Shown: positions 7,795 through 13,876, counted from the first letter of the stretch. The stretch is DNA of 20,315 nucleotides from Dehalococcoidales bacterium (GCA_018399795.1 JAGYOC010000114.1:1-20315), one strand, 5' to 3'. A program made the numbers and translations. The notes: generated by a model not told the origin, from the sequence alone.

Positions 7795-8049
7795 TTATAC
7801 TGTGCGCCTCCGGGCAAAGAAGATAGCTAGCCCAACGCCTACAGAGCCCAGAATGATGGCGACTATGGCAGGTGTGCCCAAACCGCCACCATCTGCTTCA
7901 GCAGGTGTAATAACTACATTGTAATTCTCTACCATAAACCAGCCAGATTGGTTCGATATCAACGAAGCGGAGAGATACGTTTTCCCGGGCAAGTAACGGT
8001 ATATATAATATTTTGAGATTGACAAGTTGACAAATTGTATTTGCCATCT
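7795..8049 (-). pseudogene. Truncated C-terminal tail of a membrane-anchored surface protein
   Basis: The frame is open from the stop at 8050-8052 down to 7795 and encodes about 84 residues. It ends in ITPAEADGGGLG, then a hydrophobic segment TPAIVAIILGSVGVGLAIFF and a basic ARRRTV tail: a Gly-rich spacer, transmembrane anchor and positive stop typical of the C-terminus of large exported proteins. The part before it (LPGKTYLSASLISNQSGWFMVENYNVVITP) looks like the edge of a beta-sandwich domain. The only start, TTG at 8025, has no Shine-Dalgarno sequence and there is no signal peptide. I therefore read it as the 3' remnant of a longer gene, cut where the promoter of the zinc-ribbon gene begins. 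It keeps its terminator. A genuine small membrane protein is the alternative. Confidence 0.5.
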
Positions 8050-8063
8050 TCATGTTGTATAAT
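8035..8063 (+). promoter_or_regulatory. Probable promoter of the zinc-ribbon gene and RNA module
   Basis: A perfect -10 TATAAT (8058-8063) is preceded by TTGTAT (8035-8040) with a 17-base spacer. A consensus TTGACA at 8027-8032 is also nearby but would need a 25-base spacer. Transcription would start near 8070 and leave a leader of about 107 bases, unusually long for this window. Within it TACAGA is repeated directly at 8091-8096 and 8101-8106, one helical turn apart. Confidence 0.55.
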
Positions 8064-8128
8064 GATAGCAGTGGTTTCAGTTTAGGTTGTTACAGAGTTT
8101 TACAGACCTTTATAAGTTTCTAAATACG

Positions 8129-8177
8129 TAGGATGACCGAAAACCCTAACCAACTATAGTAAAAGGAGGTCATCCTA
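8129..8177 (+). promoter_or_regulatory. RBS-sequestering leader hairpin
   Basis: TAGGATGACC (8129-8138) is the exact reverse complement of GGTCATCCTA (8168-8177). The right arm contains the last bases of a strong Shine-Dalgarno AAAGGAGGT (8162-8170) and the A of the start codon at 8177, so folding would block initiation. The loop is 29 bases. A competing pairing of GTTGTTA (8086-8092) with TAACCAAC (8147-8154, one bulge) is possible. This layout suits an RNA thermometer, a protein-bound operator or an autoregulatory switch; no known riboswitch class was recognised. Confidence 0.6.
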
Positions 8178-8488
8178 TGAGTTTTCAGGACAAGTCCATC
8201 CAGTGTTCCGACTGCGGAGCTACCTTCACTTTCAGTGCTGACGAACAGGAACTCTTTGCTTCCCGCGGCTATACCAACGACCCCAAGCGTTGCATGTCGT
8301 GTCGTCAGGCCAGGAAGTCAGAGCGTAATGGAAACGGCGGTTATGGTTCCGGATATGGAAACAGACGCCAGATGTTCCCGGTGACGTGTAGCGAGTGCGG
8401 TAAGGACACTGAAGTCCCCTTCGAACCTAGTGACGGCAGGCCAGTGTACTGTAGCGACTGCTATCGTAAAGTCAGAACAGACCGATAG
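8177..8488 (+). CDS. Zinc-ribbon protein with CxxC-x25-CxxC and CxxC-x17-CxxC domains
   Basis: A 103-residue cytoplasmic protein with two zinc-binding modules. The first has Cys10, Cys13, Cys39 and Cys42 (CSDC, 25 residues, CMSC), matching the probable zinc-ribbon domain called zf-trcl. The second has Cys71, Cys74, Cys92 and Cys95 (CSEC, 17 residues, CSDC), matching the CxxC-x17-CxxC domain. A flexible linker rich in Gly, Tyr, Asn and Arg (about 50-65) joins them. Proteins of this kind occur in environmental bacteria and lack an assigned biochemical role; nucleic-acid binding is plausible. The start follows a near-perfect Shine-Dalgarno sequence that lies in the leader hairpin. It heads a run of plus-strand genes for RNA-binding proteins and a helicase, which hints at a role with RNA. 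Domain call is firm, function is inferred. Confidence 0.88.
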   Translation: MSFQDKSIQCSDCGATFTFSADEQELFASRGYTNDPKRCMSCRQARKSERNGNGGYGSGYGNRRQMFPVTCSECGKDTEVPFEPSDGRPVYCSDCYRKVRTDR

Positions 8489-8508
8489 CCCTGGCGTCGT
8501 GCGAAGAT

Positions 8509-8542
8509 CATACATACGCCGGGATAATCTGGCGTATGTATG
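8509..8542 (+). other. Strong intercistronic hairpin without a U-tract
   Basis: CATACATACGCC (8509-8520) and GGCGTATGTATG (8531-8542) form a perfect 12-bp stem with a 10-base loop, extended by GAT/ATC across a 2-base bulge. Neither strand has a U-tract next to it, so it is not a standard intrinsic terminator. It lies 21 bases past the zinc-ribbon stop and 62 before the next start. An mRNA processing or stabilising element, or a protein-binding palindrome, is possible. Confidence 0.5.
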
Positions 8543-8604
8543 TGATCCCCAAACAGACCGGCTGCGCTGCTAACGGATATCGCAGTCAATATGGAGGAAT
8601 CCAG

Positions 8605-9120
8605 ATGGAATTAAAGAATCAAGATGAACATTTAACCAGAGAAGCTGGGAGGCTTGCCAGGGAAAAGGCGAGGAGGGAATCCTGGTTTGCTGGTGAGAAG
8701 ACCATTGAAGAGGCTCAGAGGCTAGCCAGCGTTGAGCGTACGGAAAAACGCCCGGCCGAGGAAGTCGAACAACTGGCAAACGAACAGAAAAGAAAAAAGG
8801 ATTATCTTGCCCGGGAAAGGGCAAATGAAGAGTCTCAGAGGTCGGCTGGAATCAGGCGTACGGAAAAACGCGCGGCCGAGGAAGCCCAGCAACTGGCAAA
8901 CGAACAGAAAAGGAAAGAGGCTTATTTTGCCCGGGAAAGGGCAATTGAAGAGTCTCAGAGGTTGGCTGTAATCAAGCGTACGGAAAAACGTGCGGCCGAG
9001 GAAGCCGAACAACTGGCAAACGAACAGAAAAGGAAAGAGGATTATCTTGCCCGGGAAAGGGCTATCGAAGAGGCTAGCCAGGCCAGAAGAGCAAGAGAGA
9101 TGAAAACCGACAACCTTTAA
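8605..9120 (+). CDS. Highly charged coiled-coil protein of 40-residue tandem repeats
   Basis: A 171-residue protein made almost entirely of Glu, Arg, Lys, Ala and Gln. I start it at ATG 8605 because GGAGG lies just upstream (around 8591-8596); the earlier ATG at 8536 falls within the right arm of a hairpin and has no such site. The body is a 40-residue unit, of the form RTEKRAAEEAEQLANEQKRK followed by EDYLARERAIEESQRLAVIK, repeated three times with a more diverged N-terminal copy and a partial last one. It should form one long alpha helix or coiled coil with alternating charge. There is no signal peptide, membrane segment or cysteine. Composition recalls TolA/MAP7-like helical rods, which proves nothing about function. 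It sits between the zinc-ribbon and radical SAM genes. A spacer, scaffold or RNA-associated charged protein is possible; I cannot assign a role. Confidence 0.75.
   Translation: MELKNQDEHLTREAGRLAREKARRESWFAGEKTIEEAQRLASVERTEKRPAEEVEQLANEQKRKKDYLARERANEESQRSAGIRRTEKRAAEEAQQLANEQKRKEAYFARERAIEESQRLAVIKRTEKRAAEEAEQLANEQKRKEDYLARERAIEEASQARRAREMKTDNL
8641..9090 (+). repeat. 120-bp tandem repeat inside the coiled-coil gene
   Basis: The sequence repeats with a period of exactly 120 bases. Landmarks such as CGTACGGAAAAACG recur at about 8737, 8857 and 8977, and CAACTGGCAAACGAACAG recurs in the following rows. Copies starting near 8761, 8881 and 9001 are nearly identical in DNA; the one at 8641 is diverged. 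The period is a multiple of 3, so copies can be gained or lost without a frameshift. Confidence 0.92.
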
Positions 9121-9169
9121 GTCATGCTTGAGGTAACATGATCCTTTTCGCACAAAAGGAGTTAAAAAA

Positions 9170-10717
9170 TTGAAGATACTTTTGGTTTATCCCCAATACC
9201 CCGATACCTTCTGGAGCTTCAGACACGCTCTGAAGTTTACTCACCAAAAAGCGTTGAATACGCCCCTGGGCGTATTGACTATCGCCGCTATGCTGCCGGA
9301 AGACTGGGAGAAGAAAGCGGTGGATATGAACACGACTAAATTAAGCGACAGGGATATTGAGTGGGCTGACTATGTTTTCTTGAGTGCCATGATTGCCCAG
9401 CAAAAGTCTGCCCGGGAAGTCGTAGATAGATGCAAAAAACTCAATAAGAAGGTAGTTGGCGGAGGGCCTCTCTTTACCACGGGATATAACGAGTTTGATT
9501 TCAGTGATGTTGACTATACCGTAATGAATGAGGCGGAAATCACCCTGCCGCTTTTCCTGGAAGATCTGAAAAACGGGTGTCCCAAGCCCGTTTATCAAAC
9601 CGATGAGAGGGCCGATGTCACCAGGACACCGACCCCTATGTTTTCGCTTCTTGACTTACAAAAGTACGCCTCGGTCACCATCCAGTACTCACGCGGATGC
9701 CCTTTTGACTGCGAATTTTGCGATATTGTTGTTCTGGACGGACACAAGCCGCGGACCAAGTCCAAAGAGCAGGTAATATCTGAACTGGACGCTGTTTATG
9801 AGGCAGGGTACAGAGGTGGTGTATTTATCGTTGATGATAACTTTATTGGAAACAAGAAAAAACTTAAGGCGGAAATCCTGCCTTTAATAGCTCGATGGCA
9901 GGAGCAAAGGAATTACCCGTTCACTTTTCTTACTGAAGCATCCATAAACATGGCTGATGATGAAGAACTGATGCAGCTAATGTCCGGAGCTGGGTTTAAT
10001 AATGTATTTGTAGGTATAGAAACTCCAAACGAGGAAAGCCTGTGTGAGTGCAATAAGTACGCTAACAAGAATCGTGATATGGCGGCTTCAGTTAGGATAC
10101 TGCAAAACCATGGCTTTCAGGTAATGGGTGGTTTTATAGTGGGTTTTGATAGTGACCCGGCTTCCATTTTTAAGAGCCAGATAAATTTCATCCAGAAGAC
10201 GGGTATCGTTACGGCCATGGTCGGCATACTTATGGCTCCTCCCGAAACAAAGTTGTGGCACCGTTTAATGAAGGAGGGGCGAATTATACCGGGCGGTACC
10301 GGCGATAACACGGATGGGACCACCAATATGGTCCCGAAAATGAATTTTGATGTTCTCGTTAACGGGTACAAACAGATTCTGGAATCGATTTATTCACCTA
10401 AACAGTACTATGAACGGATTGCTACCTTCCTGAAAGAGTACCGGCCCAGCCGGAATTTATCTTCCAGTATTAAACTCGGGGCCGGCGAACTGGTGACATT
10501 ACTCAGGGCAACATTTATACTGGGTTTTAAAGATAAGGCTTCGCGACATTATTGGAAGCTTATCTTTTCATCCCTTTTGAAGTATCCCCGCCAGATTGGT
10601 TTGTGCGTAACCCTGGCTGTTCAGGGATTTCACTTCCGCAAGGTCTATGAAAAGGTAAGAGAAATCCGGATTGACAATGCCCTGCTGGTACAGCAGAGAC
10701 AGGTGCTGGAGGGATAG
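9170..10717 (+). CDS. B12-binding radical SAM protein with DUF4070 C-terminus
   Basis: A 515-residue enzyme. The N-terminal ~140 residues match a cobalamin-binding Rossmann-like domain (MKILLVYPQYPDTFWSFRHA, later KVVGGGPLFTTG). The radical SAM core has the CxxxCxxC cluster motif at Cys177, Cys181 and Cys184 (RGCPFDCEFCD), which would hold a 4Fe-4S cluster to cleave S-adenosylmethionine. The part after about residue 370 fits DUF4070. The family includes the hopanoid methylases HpnP and HpnR and many uncharacterised methyl- or ring-forming enzymes; the substrate here cannot be read. The start is TTG 9170 with AAAAGGAG eight bases upstream, and the N-terminus it gives is canonical. It stands between the coiled-coil gene and two RRM genes, an unexpected neighbour for RNA-binding proteins. 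Family is secure, reaction unknown. Confidence 0.92.
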   Translation: MKILLVYPQYPDTFWSFRHALKFTHQKALNTPLGVLTIAAMLPEDWEKKAVDMNTTKLSDRDIEWADYVFLSAMIAQQKSAREVVDRCKKLNKKVVGGGPLFTTGYNEFDFSDVDYTVMNEAEITLPLFLEDLKNGCPKPVYQTDERADVTRTPTPMFSLLDLQKYASVTIQYSRGCPFDCEFCDIVVLDGHKPRTKSKEQVISELDAVYEAGYRGGVFIVDDNFIGNKKKLKAEILPLIARWQEQRNYPFTFLTEASINMADDEELMQLMSGAGFNNVFVGIETPNEESLCECNKYANKNRDMAASVRILQNHGFQVMGGFIVGFDSDPASIFKSQINFIQKTGIVTAMVGILMAPPETKLWHRLMKEGRIIPGGTGDNTDGTTNMVPKMNFDVLVNGYKQILESIYSPKQYYERIATFLKEYRPSRNLSSSIKLGAGELVTLLRATFILGFKDKASRHYWKLIFSSLLKYPRQIGLCVTLAVQGFHFRKVYEKVREIRIDNALLVQQRQVLEG

Positions 10718-10760
10718 TCGGTATGATCACTAATGAAATCAATGAAATAAGGAGAATAGA

Positions 10761-11087
10761 ATGAAAATCTATGTGGGTAACCTGGCCTATGATGTCACTG
10801 AGGAAGAACTTCGGCAGGAATTCGAGGCTTTCGGTGAAGTGAGCTCGGTTAGCGTTATAACCGACCGTGATACCGGACGTTCCAAGGGGTTCGCCTTTGT
10901 GGAAATGCCGTCAACGTCTGAGGGGCAGGCGGCCATCGCAGATCTTAATGGGAAAGTCGTGAAGGAGCGGACGCTTAATGTCAACCCTGCCCGGCCTCCC
11001 GCCGGCGGTAATAGAGGTGGCGGTCACTCGTCTTATGGTGACCGGAGAGGTGGTGGTTTCGGGGGAGGAAGACAGCGAAGATACTGA
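10761..11087 (+). CDS. RRM RNA-binding protein with Gly/Arg-rich tail
   Basis: A 108-residue single-RRM protein. RNP2 is IYVGNL (residues 3-8) and RNP1 is KGFAFVEM (42-49), with the aromatic residues that stack on single-stranded RNA in place. The RRM ends near residue 78, and a low-complexity tail (about 82-108) rich in Gly, Arg, Ser and Tyr follows (GGNRGGGHSSYGDRRGGGFG). This is the architecture of the cyanobacterial Rbp and plant glycine-rich RNA-binding proteins, many of which are cold-induced; the tail resembles RGG motifs that add RNA affinity or drive condensation. AAGGAG precedes the ATG by a normal distance. It is followed 33 bases later by a second RRM gene and then by an RNA helicase. 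RNA binding is firm; the cold-response role is inferred. Confidence 0.95.
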   Translation: MKIYVGNLAYDVTEEELRQEFEAFGEVSSVSVITDRDTGRSKGFAFVEMPSTSEGQAAIADLNGKVVKERTLNVNPARPPAGGNRGGGHSSYGDRRGGGFGGGRQRRY

Positions 11088-11120
11088 AATCACACCGGTT
11101 GGCCTCTGTAGGGTCATGAT

Positions 11121-11444
11121 ATGAACATTTATGTGGGCAATCTGTCCCTTGCAGTGACCGAGGAAGAGTTGCACAAGCAGTTTGCAGTCTTTGGGGAAGT
11201 GCTATCGATGAGTATCATGGACGATAAATACATCGGTAGCGGACAAACCAGAGCCTATGCCTTTGTCGAAATGGCCTCAAGAACGGAAGGTGAGGCTGCC
11301 ATTGCCGGCCTCAGGGGTAAAATGCTCAAGAACCGACTCCTCGAGGTTGTTGCGGCTCTGCCTCTGGATAAGAACCGCGGAGCCTCACCCGCCGGGAAAA
11401 CGGTCAATCCGTTACGTAGAAAAATACGACAAAGAGAACACTGA
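11121..11444 (+). CDS. Second RRM RNA-binding protein, divergent paralogue
   Basis: A 107-residue RRM protein clearly related to its upstream neighbour: both begin M-x-IYVGNL and share TEEEL and FGEV at the same places, so they arose by tandem duplication. RNP2 is IYVGNL (3-8). RNP1 is RAYAFVEM (44-51), in which the usual Gly is Ala but the two aromatics are kept. There is a short insertion before RNP1 (YIGSGQT). The C-terminus is basic (NPLRRKIRQREH) rather than Gly-rich. The ribosome site is weak (TAGGG), so it may be made in smaller amounts or be translated by coupling. The helicase gene follows 59 bases later. It could have a different RNA preference from its sister. Confidence 0.92.
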   Translation: MNIYVGNLSLAVTEEELHKQFAVFGEVLSMSIMDDKYIGSGQTRAYAFVEMASRTEGEAAIAGLRGKMLKNRLLEVVAALPLDKNRGASPAGKTVNPLRRKIRQREH

Positions 11445-11503
11445 ATTAACGGAGTGGGCTACCTGGAATGGAGCTTACCCAATATATTATTAAGGAGTTT
11501 TAA

Positions 11504-12718
11504 TTGAGTTTCGAGTCCTTTCATCTTCATCCGAGCATCATTTCTGGTGTACATGCGCTCGGATATGTTAAACCAACACCTATTCAGCTTGAATCTATCC
11601 CGCCTATCTTGCAGGGCCGTGACCTTATCGGTCTGGCGCAGACCGGTACTGGTAAAACTGCGGCCTTTGTTCTGCCGCTCCTGGAGCGACTGTTGCCGGG
11701 ACCGCGAGGTAAGGTTCGGGCGCTGGTAATTTCACCCACCCGTGAGCTGGCTGACCAGATATGTGATGCTGTAAACGACCTGGGTCAATATACCGGCCTG
11801 CGCGGAACTGCCGTCTATGGCGGCGTAGCTGCCGGACAGCAGACCCGGATTCTGCGCCGGGGGGTTGACATTGTAGTCGCCTGCCCTGGCCGGTTGCTCG
11901 ATCACATCTGGCAGGGCACGATCGATTTATCGCATATTGAATTGCTGATTATCGATGAGGGCGACCGGATGTTTGACATGGGGTTTCTCCCTGATATTCG
12001 GAATATTCTGAAGTGCCTGATGGGCAAAAGGCAGACACTGCTTTTCTCTGCCACTATGCCTGACGATATAAGGCGTCTCATCCGGGATATCCTGCATGAC
12101 CCGGTTACCGTGCAGATTGACAGAACAGCACCGGCAACTACGGTGGCTCACACCCTGTATCCGGTAAAACAGCACCTGAAGACGGCGCTCTTGAAAGACC
12201 TGTTGTTCAAAACCAAAACCGAATCGGTGCTTATCTTTACCCGCACCAAGCACCGCGCCACACGCGTCGCATTGCAGTTGCAAAAATTCGGTTTAAAGGC
12301 GACTTCACTACAGGGTAACCTGTCACAGCCACAGCGGCAGGCGGCGCTTGACGGGTTCCGGTCAGGATCGTTAAAAATCCTGGTAGCTACGGATATTGCC
12401 GCTCGTGGTATTGATGTGCTGAGCATCTCGCACGTTGTGAACTACGACATGCCGGATACGACGGATGCCTATACACATCGTATCGGGCGTACGGGCAGGA
12501 TAGGCTGTACCGGGGAGGCTTTCAGCTTCGTAACCGGGGAAGACACTGCTATGGTTCGGGCTATTGAGCAGCTTCTCAGTGCGAAACTGGAACGCCGCCA
12601 TCTGCCCAGCTTCAACTATGATGGTGCTGTGGGAACGGCAAGTCCTATGCCGGCGCAACAATCACGGCGGCCATCGCCATATCGTAATAGGCGCAGTCGT
12701 AAGAATCAGATGATGTAG
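11504..12718 (+). CDS. RhlE-like DEAD-box RNA helicase with DEGD motif II
   Basis: A 404-residue two-domain RNA helicase. Motifs in order: Q motif region GYVKPTPIQ (20-28), motif I AQTGTGKT (45-52), Ia PTRELA (78-83), Ib CPGR (127-130, usually TPGR), II DEGD (151-154, DNA 11954-11965), III SAT (182-184), V ARGID and VI HRIGRTGR. Motif II normally reads DEAD; the Ala to Gly change keeps the Mg-binding and catalytic acidic residues, so ATPase activity is plausible. The C-terminal tail is short and basic (QQSRRPSPYRNRRSRKN), typical of RhlE/CshA proteins that grip RNA. The start is TTG with AAGGAG upstream. Such helicases unwind structured RNA in ribosome assembly, mRNA decay and cold growth. 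Following two RRM genes, it may act with them on shared RNAs; that is inference. Confidence 0.95.
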   Translation: MSFESFHLHPSIISGVHALGYVKPTPIQLESIPPILQGRDLIGLAQTGTGKTAAFVLPLLERLLPGPRGKVRALVISPTRELADQICDAVNDLGQYTGLRGTAVYGGVAAGQQTRILRRGVDIVVACPGRLLDHIWQGTIDLSHIELLIIDEGDRMFDMGFLPDIRNILKCLMGKRQTLLFSATMPDDIRRLIRDILHDPVTVQIDRTAPATTVAHTLYPVKQHLKTALLKDLLFKTKTESVLIFTRTKHRATRVALQLQKFGLKATSLQGNLSQPQRQAALDGFRSGSLKILVATDIAARGIDVLSISHVVNYDMPDTTDAYTHRIGRTGRIGCTGEAFSFVTGEDTAMVRAIEQLLSAKLERRHLPSFNYDGAVGTASPMPAQQSRRPSPYRNRRSRKNQMM

Positions 12719-12839
12719 AGCAAGGTAACGAATATCGTATTGTTGGATAACTGATTTCTTAATAGATTCGGCCTCATGCATATTGACGTTTGTAGCAATG
12801 AGGGAATGAACTGAGGCTGAGTTTGATGGCAGAGAGAAA
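12719..12839 (+). other. Region after the helicase with alternative hairpins
   Basis: CCTCAT (12772-12777) can pair with ATGAGG (12798-12803), or the overlapping GCCTCA (12771-12776) with TGAGGC (12812-12817); the two are mutually exclusive. No U-tract follows, so no standard terminator for the helicase was found; the large hairpin at 12840-12875 may stop it instead. Confidence 0.3.
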
Positions 12840-12875
12840 AATAAGCAGGTCCTGGTTAACAGGTACCTGCTTATT
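12832..12875 (-). terminator. Intrinsic terminator of the SDR gene
   Basis: AATAAGCAGGT (12840-12850) pairs with ACCTGCTTATT (12865-12875), continued by CCTG/CAGG after one bulged T, for a stem of about 15 bp with loop GTTAA. On the minus strand it is followed by TTTTCTCTCT. It begins 32 bases past the SDR stop codon. It could also block transcription from the helicase side, though that strand lacks the U-tract. Confidence 0.82.
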
Positions 12876-12907
12876 GCTGTGGATAGGATTTCGGCGTTAA
12901 TACGCGA

Positions 12908-13687
12908 TTACTGCGAGATGTACCCGCCGTCGGCAACGAACTCCGAGCCGGTTACCCAGGCCGACTCATCGGAGGCCAGATAAAGGCTGGCGTAGGCGAT
13001 ATCAAAGGGTTTGCCGATACGCCCGATGGGGTGCATCTTGCCCACCTTTTCGAAGTACTGCTCCGGTGACATACCGGAATCCGCGGCCTCTTTCTCGGTA
13101 AGCTCGGTATGGATATATCCCGGATGAACCGAATTGACCCTGATATTGTAACCGGCCCCGGCGCAGGAGAGCGCTATCGCCTTGGTAAAAGACCTTACCG
13201 CTCCCTTGGATGCGCAGTAGGCGGGCAGCTCGGCCTCTCCTACCATGGCATCGATGGAGGAAATGTTCACTATCGAGCAGGGCTCCCCGTTCTTTTTCAT
13301 CGCCTCGATGGCATATTTGCAGCCCAGGAAGACCCCCGTCGAGTTGATGTTCATTATCATATTCCATTCGTCGAGCGAGGTTTCCTCAACTGTCTTGGCC
13401 AGAGAAACTCCGGCGTTGTTGACCAGCACGTTCAGCTTGCCGTATTTCTGGATGACCTCATCGATCACTTCCTTCCACCTGCTCTCGTTGGTTACGTCGA
13501 GCTGAATAAAGGTGGCTTCGCCGCCCTCCTTTTTTATGCTCTCGGCCAGTGCTGTTCCCACCTCAACCTTCTTCCTGGTAGTGATGACCACCTTCGCGCC
13601 CTCCCGGGCGAAAAGCTCGGCATGACCCCTTCCTATGCCGGCTGCTCCCCCGGTTATCATGGCAACCTTGTTGTCCAGCCTTCCCAT
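12908..13687 (-). CDS. Short-chain dehydrogenase/reductase (SDR)
   Basis: A 259-residue classical SDR that would oxidise an alcohol or reduce a ketone with NAD(P). The cofactor motif is TGGAAGIG (residues 12-19) and NNAG is at 90-93. The catalytic residues are Ser144 (in NISSIDAM), Tyr157 and Lys161 (YCASK). The end of the second strand reads TTRKK, basic and without the Asp that favours NAD, so NADP(H) is more likely. The C-terminus VTGSEFVADGGY is typical. I start it at ATG 13687 because GGAGG lies upstream and MGRLDNKVAMITGG is the usual beginning; the frame stays open to 13822, but that extension would translate the promoter and palindrome. It is a single-gene unit divergent from a kinase. 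FabG-like, cyclopentanol-dehydrogenase-like or bile-acid-type enzymes look similar, so the substrate is left open. Confidence 0.92.
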   Translation of the reverse strand: MGRLDNKVAMITGGAAGIGRGHAELFAREGAKVVITTRKKVEVGTALAESIKKEGGEATFIQLDVTNESRWKEVIDEVIQKYGKLNVLVNNAGVSLAKTVEETSLDEWNMIMNINSTGVFLGCKYAIEAMKKNGEPCSIVNISSIDAMVGEAELPAYCASKGAVRSFTKAIALSCAGAGYNIRVNSVHPGYIHTELTEKEAADSGMSPEQYFEKVGKMHPIGRIGKPFDIAYASLYLASDESAWVTGSEFVADGGYISQ

Positions 13688-13731
13688 ATCTTCAGTACCT
13701 CCGTAAAAATTCTCCTCTTTACTTAAGGCGT

Positions 13732-13748
13732 CCGGGGAAATTCCCCGG
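13732..13748. promoter_or_regulatory. Perfect palindrome in the SDR leader
   Basis: CCGGGGAAATTCCCCGG is an 8-bp arm palindrome around a single central base. It lies 44 bases upstream of the SDR start and about 21-37 bases downstream of the predicted transcription start, a position suited to a repressor operator. As RNA it would fold into a 6-bp G-C stem with loop AAATT. Confidence 0.55.
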
Positions 13749-13775
13749 TGCGTTGCAATGTGCATTTTCCCTAGA

Positions 13776-13804
13776 AGTTTATAGCCTTTATTTTGCCGTG
13801 TCAA
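13776..13804 (-). promoter_or_regulatory. Probable promoter of the SDR gene
   Basis: On the minus strand a consensus TTGACA (13804-13799), a 17-base spacer and TAAACT (13781-13776) predict a start near 13769 and a leader of about 80 bases. The kinase promoter lies back-to-back 36 bases away. Confidence 0.55.
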
Positions 13805-13839
13805 TACTTCTTTGCCCGGCATATAGATTTGCCCTCAGG

Positions 13840-13868
13840 TTGCAAAGGTGTACCGATAGGGTTAAAAT
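13840..13868 (+). promoter_or_regulatory. Probable promoter of the second PfkB kinase (leaderless)
   Basis: TTGCAA (13840-13845), a 17-base spacer and TAAAAT (13863-13868) predict a transcript start near 13875, only about two bases before the ATG at 13877. No Shine-Dalgarno sequence is present, which agrees with a leaderless mRNA. Confidence 0.55.
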
Positions 13869-13876
13869 GTAAAGCT

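Noticed and set aside
8536..8604. An N-terminal extension of the coiled-coil protein from ATG 8536
   Set aside because: That ATG lies in the right arm of a stable hairpin with no Shine-Dalgarno sequence, and the added residues are unlike the rest; ATG 8605 has GGAGG at the right distance.
8722..9153. A 143-codon minus-strand open frame opposite the tandem repeats, with hydrophobic repeats
   Set aside because: It repeats only because the plus-strand gene repeats; it lacks a ribosome site, while the plus-strand gene has one.
13109..13726. A 205-codon plus-strand frame opposite the SDR gene
   Set aside because: The SDR has an intact cofactor motif and catalytic residues in the other direction; the plus frame is incidental.
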